Below the pieces are notes generated by a model. It worked only from the letters and a program-made list of their open reading frames with translations, searched no databases and was not told the origin of the DNA. Positions 16,583-26,766 of a DNA stretch of 64,000 nt are shown here, in pieces (position 1 is the first letter of the stretch; each line of letters begins with the position of its first letter). Both the position numbers and the translations under genes were made by a program. This stretch comes from CAIXSC01 sp046349915 (GTDB taxonomy: Bacteria > Planctomycetota > Planctomycetia > Pirellulales > Pirellulaceae), in contig JAXMBL010000004.1 in NCBI GenBank assembly GCA_046349915.1, positions 1,054,001-1,118,000 of the forward strand, in the 5' to 3' direction.

Positions 16583-19500
16583 TCACTCGTTGCTGACCAG
16601 CTTCAAGATCGCTTGATCGATGGCTCCGATCGATGCGCCGCCTTGTGGATTGCTCAACGCGATCAGCAGGTCTTCATCCAGCTCGGAGAATGCATCGTCG
16701 ATCAAGGGGATTTGGAACGACTTGGTCGTCTCGCCATCGGCGAAGGTGAGCGTTCCCGCGACCGACTGGAAGTCGACGCCCGCCGTGGCGGAACCGGGGG
16801 TTGTCGAGTAGTCGACAGATGCGGCCCCGCTACTACCGCCGGTACGAGTGACGTAGATGACCGCGTAGCCCCAATTCTCTTGAGTCGAGACGGTCGCGTA
16901 CTGGAATTGGAAGACGCCAGGTTGAGGCGTATTGTCGTCGTCTTGAATCTGAACCGTCCAACTCCAACTTCCTTGAGACGCTCCGACCGCATTGCTCATC
17001 GATACGCCAAACGACTCCAATGACTCGATCTTGGTATCGTTGATGATTGGTACGAGAAGCGTCTTGGATTGCTCGCCGGGCGCGAACTGCACGACCGTAT
17101 TCACTGGAGTGAAGTCGACGTTCGCCTGAGCCGATCCCCAGTCCATGGTCTTCACAGTCACGGACGCGGAAGTCGCTGAACCGCCCTGGCGGACGACCGT
17201 GATTTCCGCGGAGCCTGCATTCTCCTTGGCGGAGAAGTTGCTGGCGCCGTCAGCCGCCTTGAAGTAGAAGGTCGAGTCATCCTCGACGATGGTGACCACG
17301 GCTTGCGTGGTAGCGCCAAGCGTCGCACCACCCGCGGGCGAACTCAATTTGACCGTGAACAATTCATCCTGCTCGACATTCGAGTCGTTCTTGATGCCGA
17401 CCGTAAAGGTCTTCGAGGTCTCGCCAGGTGCGAACACCAGCGTGCCATTGGCCGAGTTGTAATCGCCGCCTGCCCAGGCGGTCTTCGACCAGTTTGCGCC
17501 TGCCGCTCCATCCGATGTCGAATACTTGACCGACACCGTGCCATCCGATCCACCGACTCGATTGACGGTGAAGGTTGCGAAGCCAGCGTTCTCCACAACT
17601 GAATAGGTAGGTTGACTCAACGAGAGAACGCCAGGCTGCGCCACGACATCGTCGTTCATAATCGTGACCGAACCCCAGACGTACGTGCCGAGTTCAGCGC
17701 CTACTGGGTTGAGCAATTGCAGTCCAAACGACTCATTTGGCTCCATCAAGGCGTCGTTCAGCACGGGAATCAAGAACGTCTGCGAAGACTCGCCGTCCGC
17801 GAACTCGACCACTCCTTGGCTGGCGACATAGTCGACGCCCGCGACTGCCGAAAGGTCGTAAGTCTTGTACGCGACCGAAGCGGCGCCGACAGAACTGCCT
17901 TTGCGTGTCACTGTTACCGATACTGCGTTGCCATCTTCAGTGACGGTGAAGGCGCCTGCCTGCGCCCATTCAAACGCTGAATCATTGTCCTTGATGCGAA
18001 CCGTTGCCTGGGAAGGGCTGCCGATGGTGGCATCGTTACCGGGAGCGTACAGCGAGATCTGGAAATACTCGTCGTTCTCTATCTGCGAGTCCTCGACCAG
18101 CGGGATCAAGATCGTGCGACTCGATTCGCCAGGGGCGAAGAACAACTCTTCGGGGAGCGAGCCAAAGTCGGACGGCTGCCAAGCGGCGGCATGAGCGGGC
18201 GAGCCATCGCCGCCCGACACATACAGTCGCACCGAAGCCGCGACATTGTCGCCGCCCACGCGTTCCACCACCACAGCCGCGGTCAATTGTCCTTCGACCA
18301 CCGTGACCTGCGGAGTAGCAAAGCGGAACTCGCCGGGCATCTTGGCATCGTCGCTGGCGATTTCCACGAAGGTCTCGGCGACTTTGCCCAGCGCTGAGCC
18401 GTCGGTGGGGTCGGACAATACGACTCGCACCGCTTCATCTCGTTCAAACCAGGCGTCGTCCAAGATCGGGATCGTGAATGTCTTGGAGGTTTCGCCGTCG
18501 GCGAAGTTCAATGTGCCCGCGACAAACTGCACATCCGCGCCCGGAGTAGCCGCATCGGCATCGTCGGTCGCTTGCGGGTTCCAGGTGTGTCGCTGGATGT
18601 AATTGACGGGCGCCTTGGGAGTGAACAGTTGCGTGGAGTAATTGACGGACGCCGGTCCGCTCGACCCACCGGTTCGCAGTACCGTCACCGTGGCGACGCC
18701 AGCCGTTTCGTCGAACTTCAGATACTTGCTAGAGAACGCGAATTTACCGGGACGCCATTGATCGTCGCTCGCGATATGAACGGTGGTATCCGCGTGCGAA
18801 CCCAGTTGCGTGTTTCCCGTCGGATTGAGCAATGTGATGGTGAACGTTTCCAGAGGCTCGATCTCGGCGTCATCCAGCGTAAGCACTTGGATTGTCTTGG
18901 AAACCTCGCCCGGCTGAAACGTTACAGTACCAACGGCGTCTTGGTAGTCGATCCCCGCCAGCGCCGAGCCCGCACTGGTCGAGAAGTCGACGGTCAGAGG
19001 TGTTGAAGTGTCGCCCGATCGAGTGACGGTCACCAACGCCATGCCGCTCCCTTCGTAGGTGACAAAGTCGCCGGCGGCGAAGCTGACATAAGCGGGGAAC
19101 TGACCAGCCTCGAGTGCTCCGATGTCGATGCCATTGCCCGCGGGACGAGCGTGTTGGAACAAGTCGACCGCAGGCGCTTGTTCCGAAGTACCGGCATCGA
19201 CCGCAGGACCGGTCGGCAAGAGTCGATAGTCGAACGTCGAGGGATCGACAAACAAGCTCGCCGGATCGCCGAGGAACGAATGAGCATCCTGTCCCGTGGT
19301 CGCCTTCCAAGCATCGAAGTCAATCGCTTGCCAATCGCTGGCGATGAATCGATCGACGTAGATGTTGTAGTCGCTCGTGAAGCCAGGCAGACTGCTCGCA
19401 TCGATCGAGATGCTGCCGCGATTGGGGTTGGCGTTGAGCAGAATATTGTTGAGCAGCGTGTTGCCGTTGCTCTCGTTTTCAATCAGCACGGTCCAGCGAG

Positions 19501-22147
19501 CGTCGTTGGCTTGGACGATCGTGTTGTTCACGACCAAGTTGTCCTTTGAACCTTCGGCGCCAAAGGCTACATACAGTACGATGCCCGTGGAGTGATTGTT
19601 GTACAGCAGATTGTTGCGAACGATTCCATCCTGGAAGCCATCCAGGTTGATCGCGCCGCCGCCACCCACGCCGTTGTTGAAGATCACGTTGCCTTCAACA
19701 ATGTTTCGCGAGTGAACGCCGTCTCCTTCCAGCCCGCCGTCGGCGTTGAACTGAATGCCGCTATCGTTATTGCCCCAAACGATGTTGTTGCGGACGATGC
19801 CATCGTCCGAGCTGTTGCTCACGTAGATGCCATGTTCACGCACCGACCGTGAGGCGACGTTGTTTTCGATCAGGATATTGTCGCTCCAGCCAGTCAAGAT
19901 GCCCCAATAGGTGTTGTGGTCCATCCGATTGCCGCGAATCACAGCGCCCGTGTTGAGCACTGATCGGATACCAGTTCTGGGCATGTCGTTGACCTCGAAG
20001 CCTTCGATCACAACGTGATCCGCGCCCTCCAGGTTGATGCCATCCAACTCGTTTTCTGGGTTGGGAGCATCGATCAAGACGCCTGGTTTGGCATGGAACG
20101 TAATCGGCGCGTCTTCCTTGCCGTCGGTCGTGATTTGGAAGCCCCAGTAGTTGCCCGGCTCGACGATCACATAGTCGCCTGGGCCGACGGAGTTGGCGGC
20201 GTGCTGGAGCGACTTCCAGGGGTTGGCCTCCGAGCCATCGCCCGAGACATCGCTTCCTGAGTTGGAGACCCACAACGTGCGATAGTGGACCGGCTGCTCC
20301 GACTCGCCGTCGTCGATCGTCAGCGACGCGGAACTTTGCCAACCCAATCGCACGGGCAATGTGCCGTTGGTCGTAGGGTTCGTCAACGTTAACAGTAGGT
20401 GCTCGTTTCCCTCGACAATTCCATCGGCGAGGAAGGGGATCTGTACGACTTTGCTGACCTCGCCAGGAGCAAAGACCAGAGTGCCAGCCACCGGAGTGAA
20501 GTCGACGTCCGCCAAGGCGCCGCCTGCGATCGTCGAGTAGTCGACGGTCAACTGATCGCCCGCGAACCCCTCGCGTTTCACGATGACCGAAAGAGTGTTT
20601 CCTTCGAGCGTGTGAAAAGCACGGGCCGTGAACTGAATCGACGGAGCGCCGAACGCGGGTGGTGGGACGAGTCGATTGACGGCGTTGGCGAATTCGTCGG
20701 CGCCGATGTCCGCCGCGCCATCGTTACGAGCATGGCCGTCGAAGTCGAACGACGTTTTCCAGGAGGCCAGAGCGGCGTTGATGGCGGGACTGCCTGCCGT
20801 CACATGGTACTGGGTATCGAGCAGCGGATCTCCCAACAATCCGTTCGTGTCGAAGCCAGCCGCTTTCCACTGCGACCAGGTCTGTTCGGGCGTTCCCTCA
20901 CCCGTGGTATTGCGATCGATAAATCGCGGTCCCATCGTCGTCGGCGCGTGGTACAGGTTGCCGTCGATCGTCAGTTCGCCCGTGTAACTGCCGAAGCGAA
21001 TGTCGATCAGGCGAGTGAGGTTGTCGGCGTCCAGCGTAATGAGGTTGTTGGCGACCACGGGGGCGACGCTCGCCACATGTTGGTACGGCAAGGAATCAGA
21101 GACCCAAATGTCGACTCCGCCAAATTGAATCGGGGCCTGGGCCTCCTCGGCGGCGTTGATGATCGTGTTGTGCACCACGACCGGCTGGTACGACGCATAG
21201 ACGCCGATCCCAGCTTGTCCCGCGTTGACGACGATATTGTCGCGAGCGATCGTGTTGAAACTGGTGAACAGCTCAGGGTTGGCGTCTTGCTCCATCCACT
21301 CGAGTTCCGAGTAGAAGCCGACCGTGATACCGGCCCCTTGGGTATCGACGATCAGATTGCGCTCCATGATCGACGAGTGAGTGCCGCCGGTCGTCAGAAT
21401 TCCGATGCCCGGAATGTTATGGATGTAATTGCCGCGGGCGATCATGCGGTCGCCGTTGTTGTTGTCGATGCCGTCGGCGCTTTGCGTGAGTCGTCGCCCT
21501 GAGTTGTAAATCTCGTTGTCGATAATCGAGATATCATCGGCGCCTGGAACGATCTTCACGGCGTCCCAGCCCGTATCGTGGATTTTGCAACCGATGATGG
21601 TAATTCCACTGGCGCCGCGCCGCACCGCATCGGGGCCGGGGTTATCCCACCAGTCTTCGAGCTTGACGCCATACCAGTATCCCCCGACGACCTCGACATT
21701 TTCGAGCCGACCGCCTTCCACGTCGTTCAGGTAGCGGACGACCGAACCTCGCGTCGGATCATCCGTGGGTGTTTCGATCACCCCCCATTCGCCAGGGAGC
21801 GACCGAATGGTCAAGTTGTCGATGTCGATATTCAGACCGCCTTCGTAGACGCCGTTGCGCAGGCTGATCGTGTCGCCGGCCTGAGCCGCATCGAGCGCTC
21901 GGCGGATCGTCGCGTAGGGCGATTCAAGCGTGCCGAGGCCGTTCAGGTCGTTGCCTGTCGGACTGACGATGATATCGGCCGCCATCAAGCTGCGGTTCTC
22001 GAGCGTTTCGACATGTCCCGAGAATCTGGAGAGGCCTCGGAGCAAACCTTGACGGCGCCGGGCCGAGAGGGTGGTAGCAGCTGCCTGAGCACGAACTCGT
22101 TGGCGCGGCGAACGGGTGAAGCGTTGCAGGAAGTGGCGGAAAGACAT
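16583..22147 (-). CDS. Giant extracellular beta-helix / Calx-beta protein
   Basis: 1854 residues. The N-terminus is basic and ends in ETLENRSLMAADI, the planctomycete extracellular (Planc_extracel-like) export motif. Residues about 60-490 form a right-handed beta-helix (repeats such as ISIIDNEIYNSG and SSIMERNLIVDTQG). A first Calx-beta domain follows, then a second beta-helix (about 620-1060, NIVEGNVIFNNG). Seven more Calx-beta domains run to the end, each with a DFTPVAGTLTF-like strand, PGE-SKT and a closing IxxDD. No dockerin or sorting domain follows the last one. It is probably a surface or matrix protein that binds or cleaves polysaccharide in a calcium-dependent way; the function is inferred. 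Confidence 0.88.
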   Translation of the reverse strand: MSFRHFLQRFTRSPRQRVRAQAAATTLSARRRQGLLRGLSRFSGHVETLENRSLMAADIIVSPTGNDLNGLGTLESPYATIRRALDAAQAGDTISLRNGVYEGGLNIDIDNLTIRSLPGEWGVIETPTDDPTRGSVVRYLNDVEGGRLENVEVVGGYWYGVKLEDWWDNPGPDAVRRGASGITIIGCKIHDTGWDAVKIVPGADDISIIDNEIYNSGRRLTQSADGIDNNNGDRMIARGNYIHNIPGIGILTTGGTHSSIMERNLIVDTQGAGITVGFYSELEWMEQDANPELFTSFNTIARDNIVVNAGQAGIGVYASYQPVVVHNTIINAAEEAQAPIQFGGVDIWVSDSLPYQHVASVAPVVANNLITLDADNLTRLIDIRFGSYTGELTIDGNLYHAPTTMGPRFIDRNTTGEGTPEQTWSQWKAAGFDTNGLLGDPLLDTQYHVTAGSPAINAALASWKTSFDFDGHARNDGAADIGADEFANAVNRLVPPPAFGAPSIQFTARAFHTLEGNTLSVIVKREGFAGDQLTVDYSTIAGGALADVDFTPVAGTLVFAPGEVSKVVQIPFLADGIVEGNEHLLLTLTNPTTNGTLPVRLGWQSSASLTIDDGESEQPVHYRTLWVSNSGSDVSGDGSEANPWKSLQHAANSVGPGDYVIVEPGNYWGFQITTDGKEDAPITFHAKPGVLIDAPNPENELDGINLEGADHVVIEGFEVNDMPRTGIRSVLNTGAVIRGNRMDHNTYWGILTGWSDNILIENNVASRSVREHGIYVSNSSDDGIVRNNIVWGNNDSGIQFNADGGLEGDGVHSRNIVEGNVIFNNGVGGGGAINLDGFQDGIVRNNLLYNNHSTGIVLYVAFGAEGSKDNLVVNNTIVQANDARWTVLIENESNGNTLLNNILLNANPNRGSISIDASSLPGFTSDYNIYVDRFIASDWQAIDFDAWKATTGQDAHSFLGDPASLFVDPSTFDYRLLPTGPAVDAGTSEQAPAVDLFQHARPAGNGIDIGALEAGQFPAYVSFAAGDFVTYEGSGMALVTVTRSGDTSTPLTVDFSTSAGSALAGIDYQDAVGTVTFQPGEVSKTIQVLTLDDAEIEPLETFTITLLNPTGNTQLGSHADTTVHIASDDQWRPGKFAFSSKYLKFDETAGVATVTVLRTGGSSGPASVNYSTQLFTPKAPVNYIQRHTWNPQATDDADAATPGADVQFVAGTLNFADGETSKTFTIPILDDAWFERDEAVRVVLSDPTDGSALGKVAETFVEIASDDAKMPGEFRFATPQVTVVEGQLTAAVVVERVGGDNVAASVRLYVSGGDGSPAHAAAWQPSDFGSLPEELFFAPGESSRTILIPLVEDSQIENDEYFQISLYAPGNDATIGSPSQATVRIKDNDSAFEWAQAGAFTVTEDGNAVSVTVTRKGSSVGAASVAYKTYDLSAVAGVDYVASQGVVEFADGESSQTFLIPVLNDALMEPNESFGLQLLNPVGAELGTYVWGSVTIMNDDVVAQPGVLSLSQPTYSVVENAGFATFTVNRVGGSDGTVSVKYSTSDGAAGANWSKTAWAGGDYNSANGTLVFAPGETSKTFTVGIKNDSNVEQDELFTVKLSSPAGGATLGATTQAVVTIVEDDSTFYFKAADGASNFSAKENAGSAEITVVRQGGSATSASVTVKTMDWGSAQANVDFTPVNTVVQFAPGEQSKTLLVPIINDTKIESLESFGVSMSNAVGASQGSWSWTVQIQDDDNTPQPGVFQFQYATVSTQENWGYAVIYVTRTGGSSGAASVDYSTTPGSATAGVDFQSVAGTLTFADGETTKSFQIPLIDDAFSELDEDLLIALSNPQGGASIGAIDQAILKLVSNE

Positions 22148-22262
22148 GGATTGGGTTCCAGAGAAGAGGTGCGAAAAAGCGATCGAGTCGAGGGATGCTT
22201 GATCGCGGGTCGAAGGCAGTACGCGGGGAGGAGCAAGTTGTGACCGGCGAGAATCAGAAATC

Positions 22263-23534
22263 TCACAACAGCTTGAGATAAGCCAACAAATCAGCCTTGT
22301 CGCGCGGCGTCAGGATGAGCGGGGGATCGCCGTCGATGTTCGTGTCGGTCGCGATGGCAAAGAAGATCGCGTAGTGTTCGATCATGTCCTCGAGGGTTTT
22401 ACGCGAGTTGTCGTGAAAGTACGGGGCGGTGTGCTTGACTCCCCACAGCGTCGGAATCTTGAAGTTCGAGAACTGGCCGAACGGAAAGGGGGTAAAGTTC
22501 CCGTTGATCAGTGAGATGCCAGGATCGGGACTGCTGATCGTGGTCGTCGTGCCGTCCGGATTCGTGAGAACGAATTCGTGTAAAGGATTGTTGGCGTGGT
22601 TGAGTTCCGAGACGAGTACGGATTGGAAGCGAGTTCCCTTGGGAACAAAAAAAGGCGGTACGGGGAGCGGGTTGAATCCATTGCTCTCGTTAAGCATGGG
22701 GCCGCTGTGGCAGATCGCACAAAGTCCGCGACGAGAACTCTGCTGGTTTAATTGTGGGCCAACCGGAGCATCCTCGAAGAATAGCTTTCCGCGTTTCTCG
22801 GCCGGAGTCTTGCCGACGGGCAGCTTGGGCGGCGGTCCTCCCATAGCGAAACGCCGCAGTTCACCTGACGAAAAGAATGATTTGGTCTTCTGATGGGCGG
22901 AAATCAGGTCGAGTTGTTCGAGTGTTGGGAGGATCGTGCTTTGCGCGTGGTCGATGACCGCGCCCAAAGCCTGTGCGGGCAAGTCGGCGGCTCGTCCGTC
23001 GTACATCAATACGGGGTCCAATGCAGGCGTGTTGAGCGTTGAAGGAATGCCGCGACGAACCGTGACGTGCGTCGCCGTCGGGTCGTTGGCAAGTTTGACG
23101 TTGGGTGGGAGGGGAATCCGTACGAGCACCGTCGCGTCCGCCAACATGCGAGTCGCGCCGTTGCCTTGAAAGTCGTCGCTCCCGTCATGCAGGAACAACG
23201 GATCATCGGGATCATCCAAAAAGCGGACTTGAGCATCCTCGGGCGAGACGGTCCCCGTTTCTCGACTGTGGCAGGTCAGGCACGTGCGGCCGTTGCCGCC
23301 AAAAGTCTCTTTCTCAAAAAGACGGCGAGCCTCCTTGCGCTGAGCTGAAGAGTGCGGATTTTGACCGAATAGGCGCTCTTCGTCATTCGATTCGTCGGCC
23401 GGTAGATCGTCCGCCGTCGCTTGTGAACTTCCGGAAGGTGAGTTGAAAGCGACCAGTCCCGAAAGACAAGTTGCCATGACCAGCAGGCCCAGCGCTTCAC
23501 GAAATCCAGGCGCTTCACAGTATCTTCGCAACAT
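22263..23534 (-). CDS. Di-haem cytochrome c peroxidase-like protein
   Basis: 423 residues from the ATG at 23534; the open frame extends further upstream but without coding character, and AGGGGGA precedes this ATG. A signal peptide is present (ALGLLVMATCLSGLVAF). Two haem c sites are visible: CLTCHS at about residue 91 and CAICHSG near residue 276. The pattern and spacing fit the MauG/CcpA di-haem peroxidase family, which reduces peroxide or oxidises protein partners in the periplasm. It is divergent from the c-type cytochrome-domain gene at 23774 (240 bases between them), so both could share a control region. Confidence 0.8.
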   Translation of the reverse strand: MLRRYCEAPGFREALGLLVMATCLSGLVAFNSPSGSSQATADDLPADESNDEERLFGQNPHSSAQRKEARRLFEKETFGGNGRTCLTCHSRETGTVSPEDAQVRFLDDPDDPLFLHDGSDDFQGNGATRMLADATVLVRIPLPPNVKLANDPTATHVTVRRGIPSTLNTPALDPVLMYDGRAADLPAQALGAVIDHAQSTILPTLEQLDLISAHQKTKSFFSSGELRRFAMGGPPPKLPVGKTPAEKRGKLFFEDAPVGPQLNQQSSRRGLCAICHSGPMLNESNGFNPLPVPPFFVPKGTRFQSVLVSELNHANNPLHEFVLTNPDGTTTTISSPDPGISLINGNFTPFPFGQFSNFKIPTLWGVKHTAPYFHDNSRKTLEDMIEHYAIFFAIATDTNIDGDPPLILTPRDKADLLAYLKLL

Positions 23535-23773
23535 GACGACATCCCCCTGGTGTCTGACTGACGCTCGTCCAGCGAGCATTGCGCGAACTGCGCAGCGGCT
23601 TGGCGAGTTGCAGGCAATACGCGGCTCTGGTTCCGATGTGACGCGAAAAAGATCCGTGAACTGACCGACATCCGGCTGCCTCTCTTGCGTAGTGCGCCGA
23701 GGGCATCGACAATCACAGGCGAAGAGCTTGCCCACCCCAGACGCCAACCTCCGTTGTCCCATCGAGTTACGGT

Positions 23774-26746
23774 ATGCCGCGTCCGTTAACAATTGCCGTG
23801 ATTGGGCCCCGATTTCTACAACTCGCTGTTGCGCTGTGTGTCTCGATTGGGGCGATGCAGTGGGCCCCGTCCGTAGGCGAATTAACGGCTGAAGAACGGG
23901 CGGCCGATGACGTGAGACCGCTCGCGCCCGCGGCGGTGGATTTCGTCCGCGATGTGCAGCCGCTGTTGGCGAAACACTGTGGACGTTGCCACAACGCGAC
24001 CCTTCGTAAAGGGGAACTCGACCTGTCGTCCGCCTCCGGGATCAGCCAAGGAAGCGAGTCGGGAGCGGTCATACGGGGCGGTCAGCCGAGCGAGAGCCCC
24101 CTGTTGCGGCTCGTCGAGTCGGGCGAAATGCCGCCCGAAGACGACAAACGGCTGCCCAAGGAAGACGTCGAATTGCTGCGACGATGGATCGAACAGGGCG
24201 CCAAAATGCCCACTGCAGCTCCCCAAGCAACGGCGTCGCTGCATCAACACGACATCTTGCCAATTCTGCTTTTACGCTGTGCCACCTGCCATGGGCGACA
24301 GCGGCAAGAAGGGGGGCTCGATGTTCGTTCGCTCGCCTCGCTGTTGAAAGGCGGCAAGTCGGGGCCCGCGATTGTCCCAGGGCAGCCCGACGCAAGTCTG
24401 CTCGTACGCCGCATTCATGCGGGGGAGATGCCGCCGAAAAAACAACTGGCTTCTGCTAGTGTCAAACCCGTCGAGTCGGGTGAACTCGAGAAGCTACGAC
24501 AGTGGATCGCGCAAGGGGCTCGCGAAATCGACCTGCGCCCCGATATGCCCCGCGGCGAACCCGATCCCTTGGTGTCGGACGCGGATCGAGATTTCTGGTC
24601 GTTCCGTTCGCCTCGCTGGCCCCAGATCCCCGCCGGTTCCGCACCGGCAACGTCGGTTGCGTCGAGTGCGACGCTTGCTTCTCCGCCGCGGAACGAAGTC
24701 GATGCGTTTGTTAGCGAACGATTGAAGATGGTGCAATTGGGGCTTGCGCCTCAGGCTGATCGCCGCACGCTGCTGCGACGACTGTCTCTTGATCTGTGCG
24801 GTTTGCCGCCCGCGCCCGAGTGGGTCGACGAGTTCGCCGAGGATGAAGCACCCGACGCTTACGAACGCTGGGTCGATCGCCTGTTGGCATCTCCGCGGCA
24901 CGGCGAGCGTTGGGCGCAGTTCTGGCTCGATCTTGCCGGCTATTCGGATTCGGAAGGAGTGCAAGACAGCGACCTCCCACGCCCCTTCGCCTATCGGTAT
25001 CGCGACTACGTCATTCGTTCGCTGAACTCCGACAAGGGCTACGACCGATTCTTGCTCGAACAGTTGGCTGGTGATGAGTTGGCGGACTACGAACATGCGG
25101 AAACGATCACGACTGAACTGGCTGACAATCTGGCCGCGACCGCCATGTTGGGAATGACCGCCGACGGCACCTTCGCGGGCATCACCGGCTTTGTCCCTGA
25201 TCGCTTGGATGTTGTGGACGACCAACTCAAAATCGTCGGCGGTGGGATCATGGGACTGACGATCGGTTGTGCTCGCTGCCATTCTCATAAGTTCGATCCC
25301 ATCCCGCAGCGTGACTATTACCGCTTGGCGGCGATCTTCAAGGGAGCGCTTGACGAACACGATTGGCTCAAACCCACTCGACAAGGCGGTCCGCCTGGGA
25401 CCTCGGATCGCTACCTGCCTTACGTGCCCACGGAAGAACGTCGCGAATGGGAGCGACACACGGCGGACGTGAATCGTCGCGTGGAGGAATTGAAGACTCG
25501 CTTAAACGTGGTTGCGGCCGACGAGACGGCGAAGAAGGAGCTTGAAAAGCAAATCAAGTCGCTTGAAGTACAGCGGCGACCCGAGCCCTTGGTTCGAGCG
25601 GTCTGGGATCGCGGCGAGCCTTCGCCGACTTACGTACTGGTCCGCGGCGATTATCGGACCCCCGGTCGCCTGGTGGGACCGGGTATGCCCGCGGTCTTGT
25701 CGGATGGACGCACGCCGCTCACGGCGACGCCGCCATGGCCTGGTGCGAAGAAAACCGGCTTGCGACTTGCCTTTGCCCAATGGCTGACGAGCCCAGGCCA
25801 CCCTCTCACCGCGCGAGTGCACGCGAATCGGTTGTGGAAGCTGCATTTCGGCGAGGGAATCGTGCGAACGCTCGACAACTTCGGTCGTGCTGGCGATCCA
25901 CCTTCTCATCCGCAACTGCTGGACTGGTTGGCGCTCAAGCTGGAACGCGACGGTTGGTCGAACAAGTCGCTTCATCGAGTGCTTGTGACCTCGTCGACCT
26001 ATCGCCAGTCGTCAGTGACAACGGATACTCAGTTAGAACGCGACCCAGACAATCGACTCCTCTCTCGGTTCCCCCTGCAACGATTGGAAGCCGAGTCGTT
26101 GTACGATTGTTTGTTGGCGTTGGCGGATCAATTGGATGTTCGTCCTTACGGTCCTCCTGACCTCATCACGGCTCGGCCCGATGGCTTGGTTGTTCCCGCG
26201 GGTTCACGAGCCGCCTATCGCCGAGCGATCTATTTGACGCATCGGCGTACGCAACCGGTAACGTTGCTAGCCGATTTCGACCGGCCCGCGATGAGTCCGA
26301 ACTGTGTGTCCCGTTTTCCCTCGACCGTCGCGCCCCAGGCGCTCCAATTGCTCAATAGCGAACTCGTCAGGAGTCTGGCCGATGCGTTGGCCGAGCGAGC
26401 GACTCAAGACGTGAATGCAGGCCGCACGTCTGAAGGGAAAGCGATGGTTGGCGTCAACAGCGATGCGGCGGCGGCCTGGATCGATCGCGTTCATCGACTC
26501 GCATTCGCTCGTTCTCCCACGGCGGAGCAGCGGGCTGTGGGCGAAAAGGCGTTAAATGCGTTGCGTGCTCGATGGCTAAGCGAGCTCGCAGTGAAGGAAC
26601 CGAAGAACGTTCCTGCGCAGGCCCCTGGCGATTCCGGGGACACGACCCAGGTGAGCGAGCAGTTGAGCGTCGAGGTCGAGCGACGTGCGCGAGCGAGTTA
26701 TGCGCATGCCGTGCTGAATTCGGCGGAGTTGTTGTTCGTCGATTAA
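23774..26746 (+). CDS. PSCyt1 / DUF1549 / DUF1553 planctomycete cytochrome protein
   Basis: 990 residues with an N-terminal hydrophobic export segment. Two PSCyt1-type haem c motifs come first, CGRCHN (about residue 69) and CATCHG (about 168), each followed by GEMPP. DUF1549 spans about residues 310-540 and carries its own CARCHSHKFDP motif. DUF1553 fills the C-terminal part with LTARVHANRLWKLHFGEGI, SSTYRQSS and a final SAELLFVD. These proteins are planctomycete hallmarks, probably periplasmic, linked in genomes to sulfatase-like DUF1501 partners. A catabolic redox role on polysaccharide is proposed by others but not proven. The DUF1501 gene follows after 20 bases, a likely operon. Confidence 0.93.
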   Translation: MPRPLTIAVIGPRFLQLAVALCVSIGAMQWAPSVGELTAEERAADDVRPLAPAAVDFVRDVQPLLAKHCGRCHNATLRKGELDLSSASGISQGSESGAVIRGGQPSESPLLRLVESGEMPPEDDKRLPKEDVELLRRWIEQGAKMPTAAPQATASLHQHDILPILLLRCATCHGRQRQEGGLDVRSLASLLKGGKSGPAIVPGQPDASLLVRRIHAGEMPPKKQLASASVKPVESGELEKLRQWIAQGAREIDLRPDMPRGEPDPLVSDADRDFWSFRSPRWPQIPAGSAPATSVASSATLASPPRNEVDAFVSERLKMVQLGLAPQADRRTLLRRLSLDLCGLPPAPEWVDEFAEDEAPDAYERWVDRLLASPRHGERWAQFWLDLAGYSDSEGVQDSDLPRPFAYRYRDYVIRSLNSDKGYDRFLLEQLAGDELADYEHAETITTELADNLAATAMLGMTADGTFAGITGFVPDRLDVVDDQLKIVGGGIMGLTIGCARCHSHKFDPIPQRDYYRLAAIFKGALDEHDWLKPTRQGGPPGTSDRYLPYVPTEERREWERHTADVNRRVEELKTRLNVVAADETAKKELEKQIKSLEVQRRPEPLVRAVWDRGEPSPTYVLVRGDYRTPGRLVGPGMPAVLSDGRTPLTATPPWPGAKKTGLRLAFAQWLTSPGHPLTARVHANRLWKLHFGEGIVRTLDNFGRAGDPPSHPQLLDWLALKLERDGWSNKSLHRVLVTSSTYRQSSVTTDTQLERDPDNRLLSRFPLQRLEAESLYDCLLALADQLDVRPYGPPDLITARPDGLVVPAGSRAAYRRAIYLTHRRTQPVTLLADFDRPAMSPNCVSRFPSTVAPQALQLLNSELVRSLADALAERATQDVNAGRTSEGKAMVGVNSDAAAAWIDRVHRLAFARSPTAEQRAVGEKALNALRARWLSELAVKEPKNVPAQAPGDSGDTTQVSEQLSVEVERRARASYAHAVLNSAELLFVD

Positions 26747-26766
26747 GTGCTCTGGAGTCAGGCGAC

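Noticed and set aside
20399..21502. Rightward open frame of 367 codons opposite the giant surface protein
   Set aside because: It is antisense to a clearly coding beta-helix region and is a by-product of its codon use; no motif was seen.
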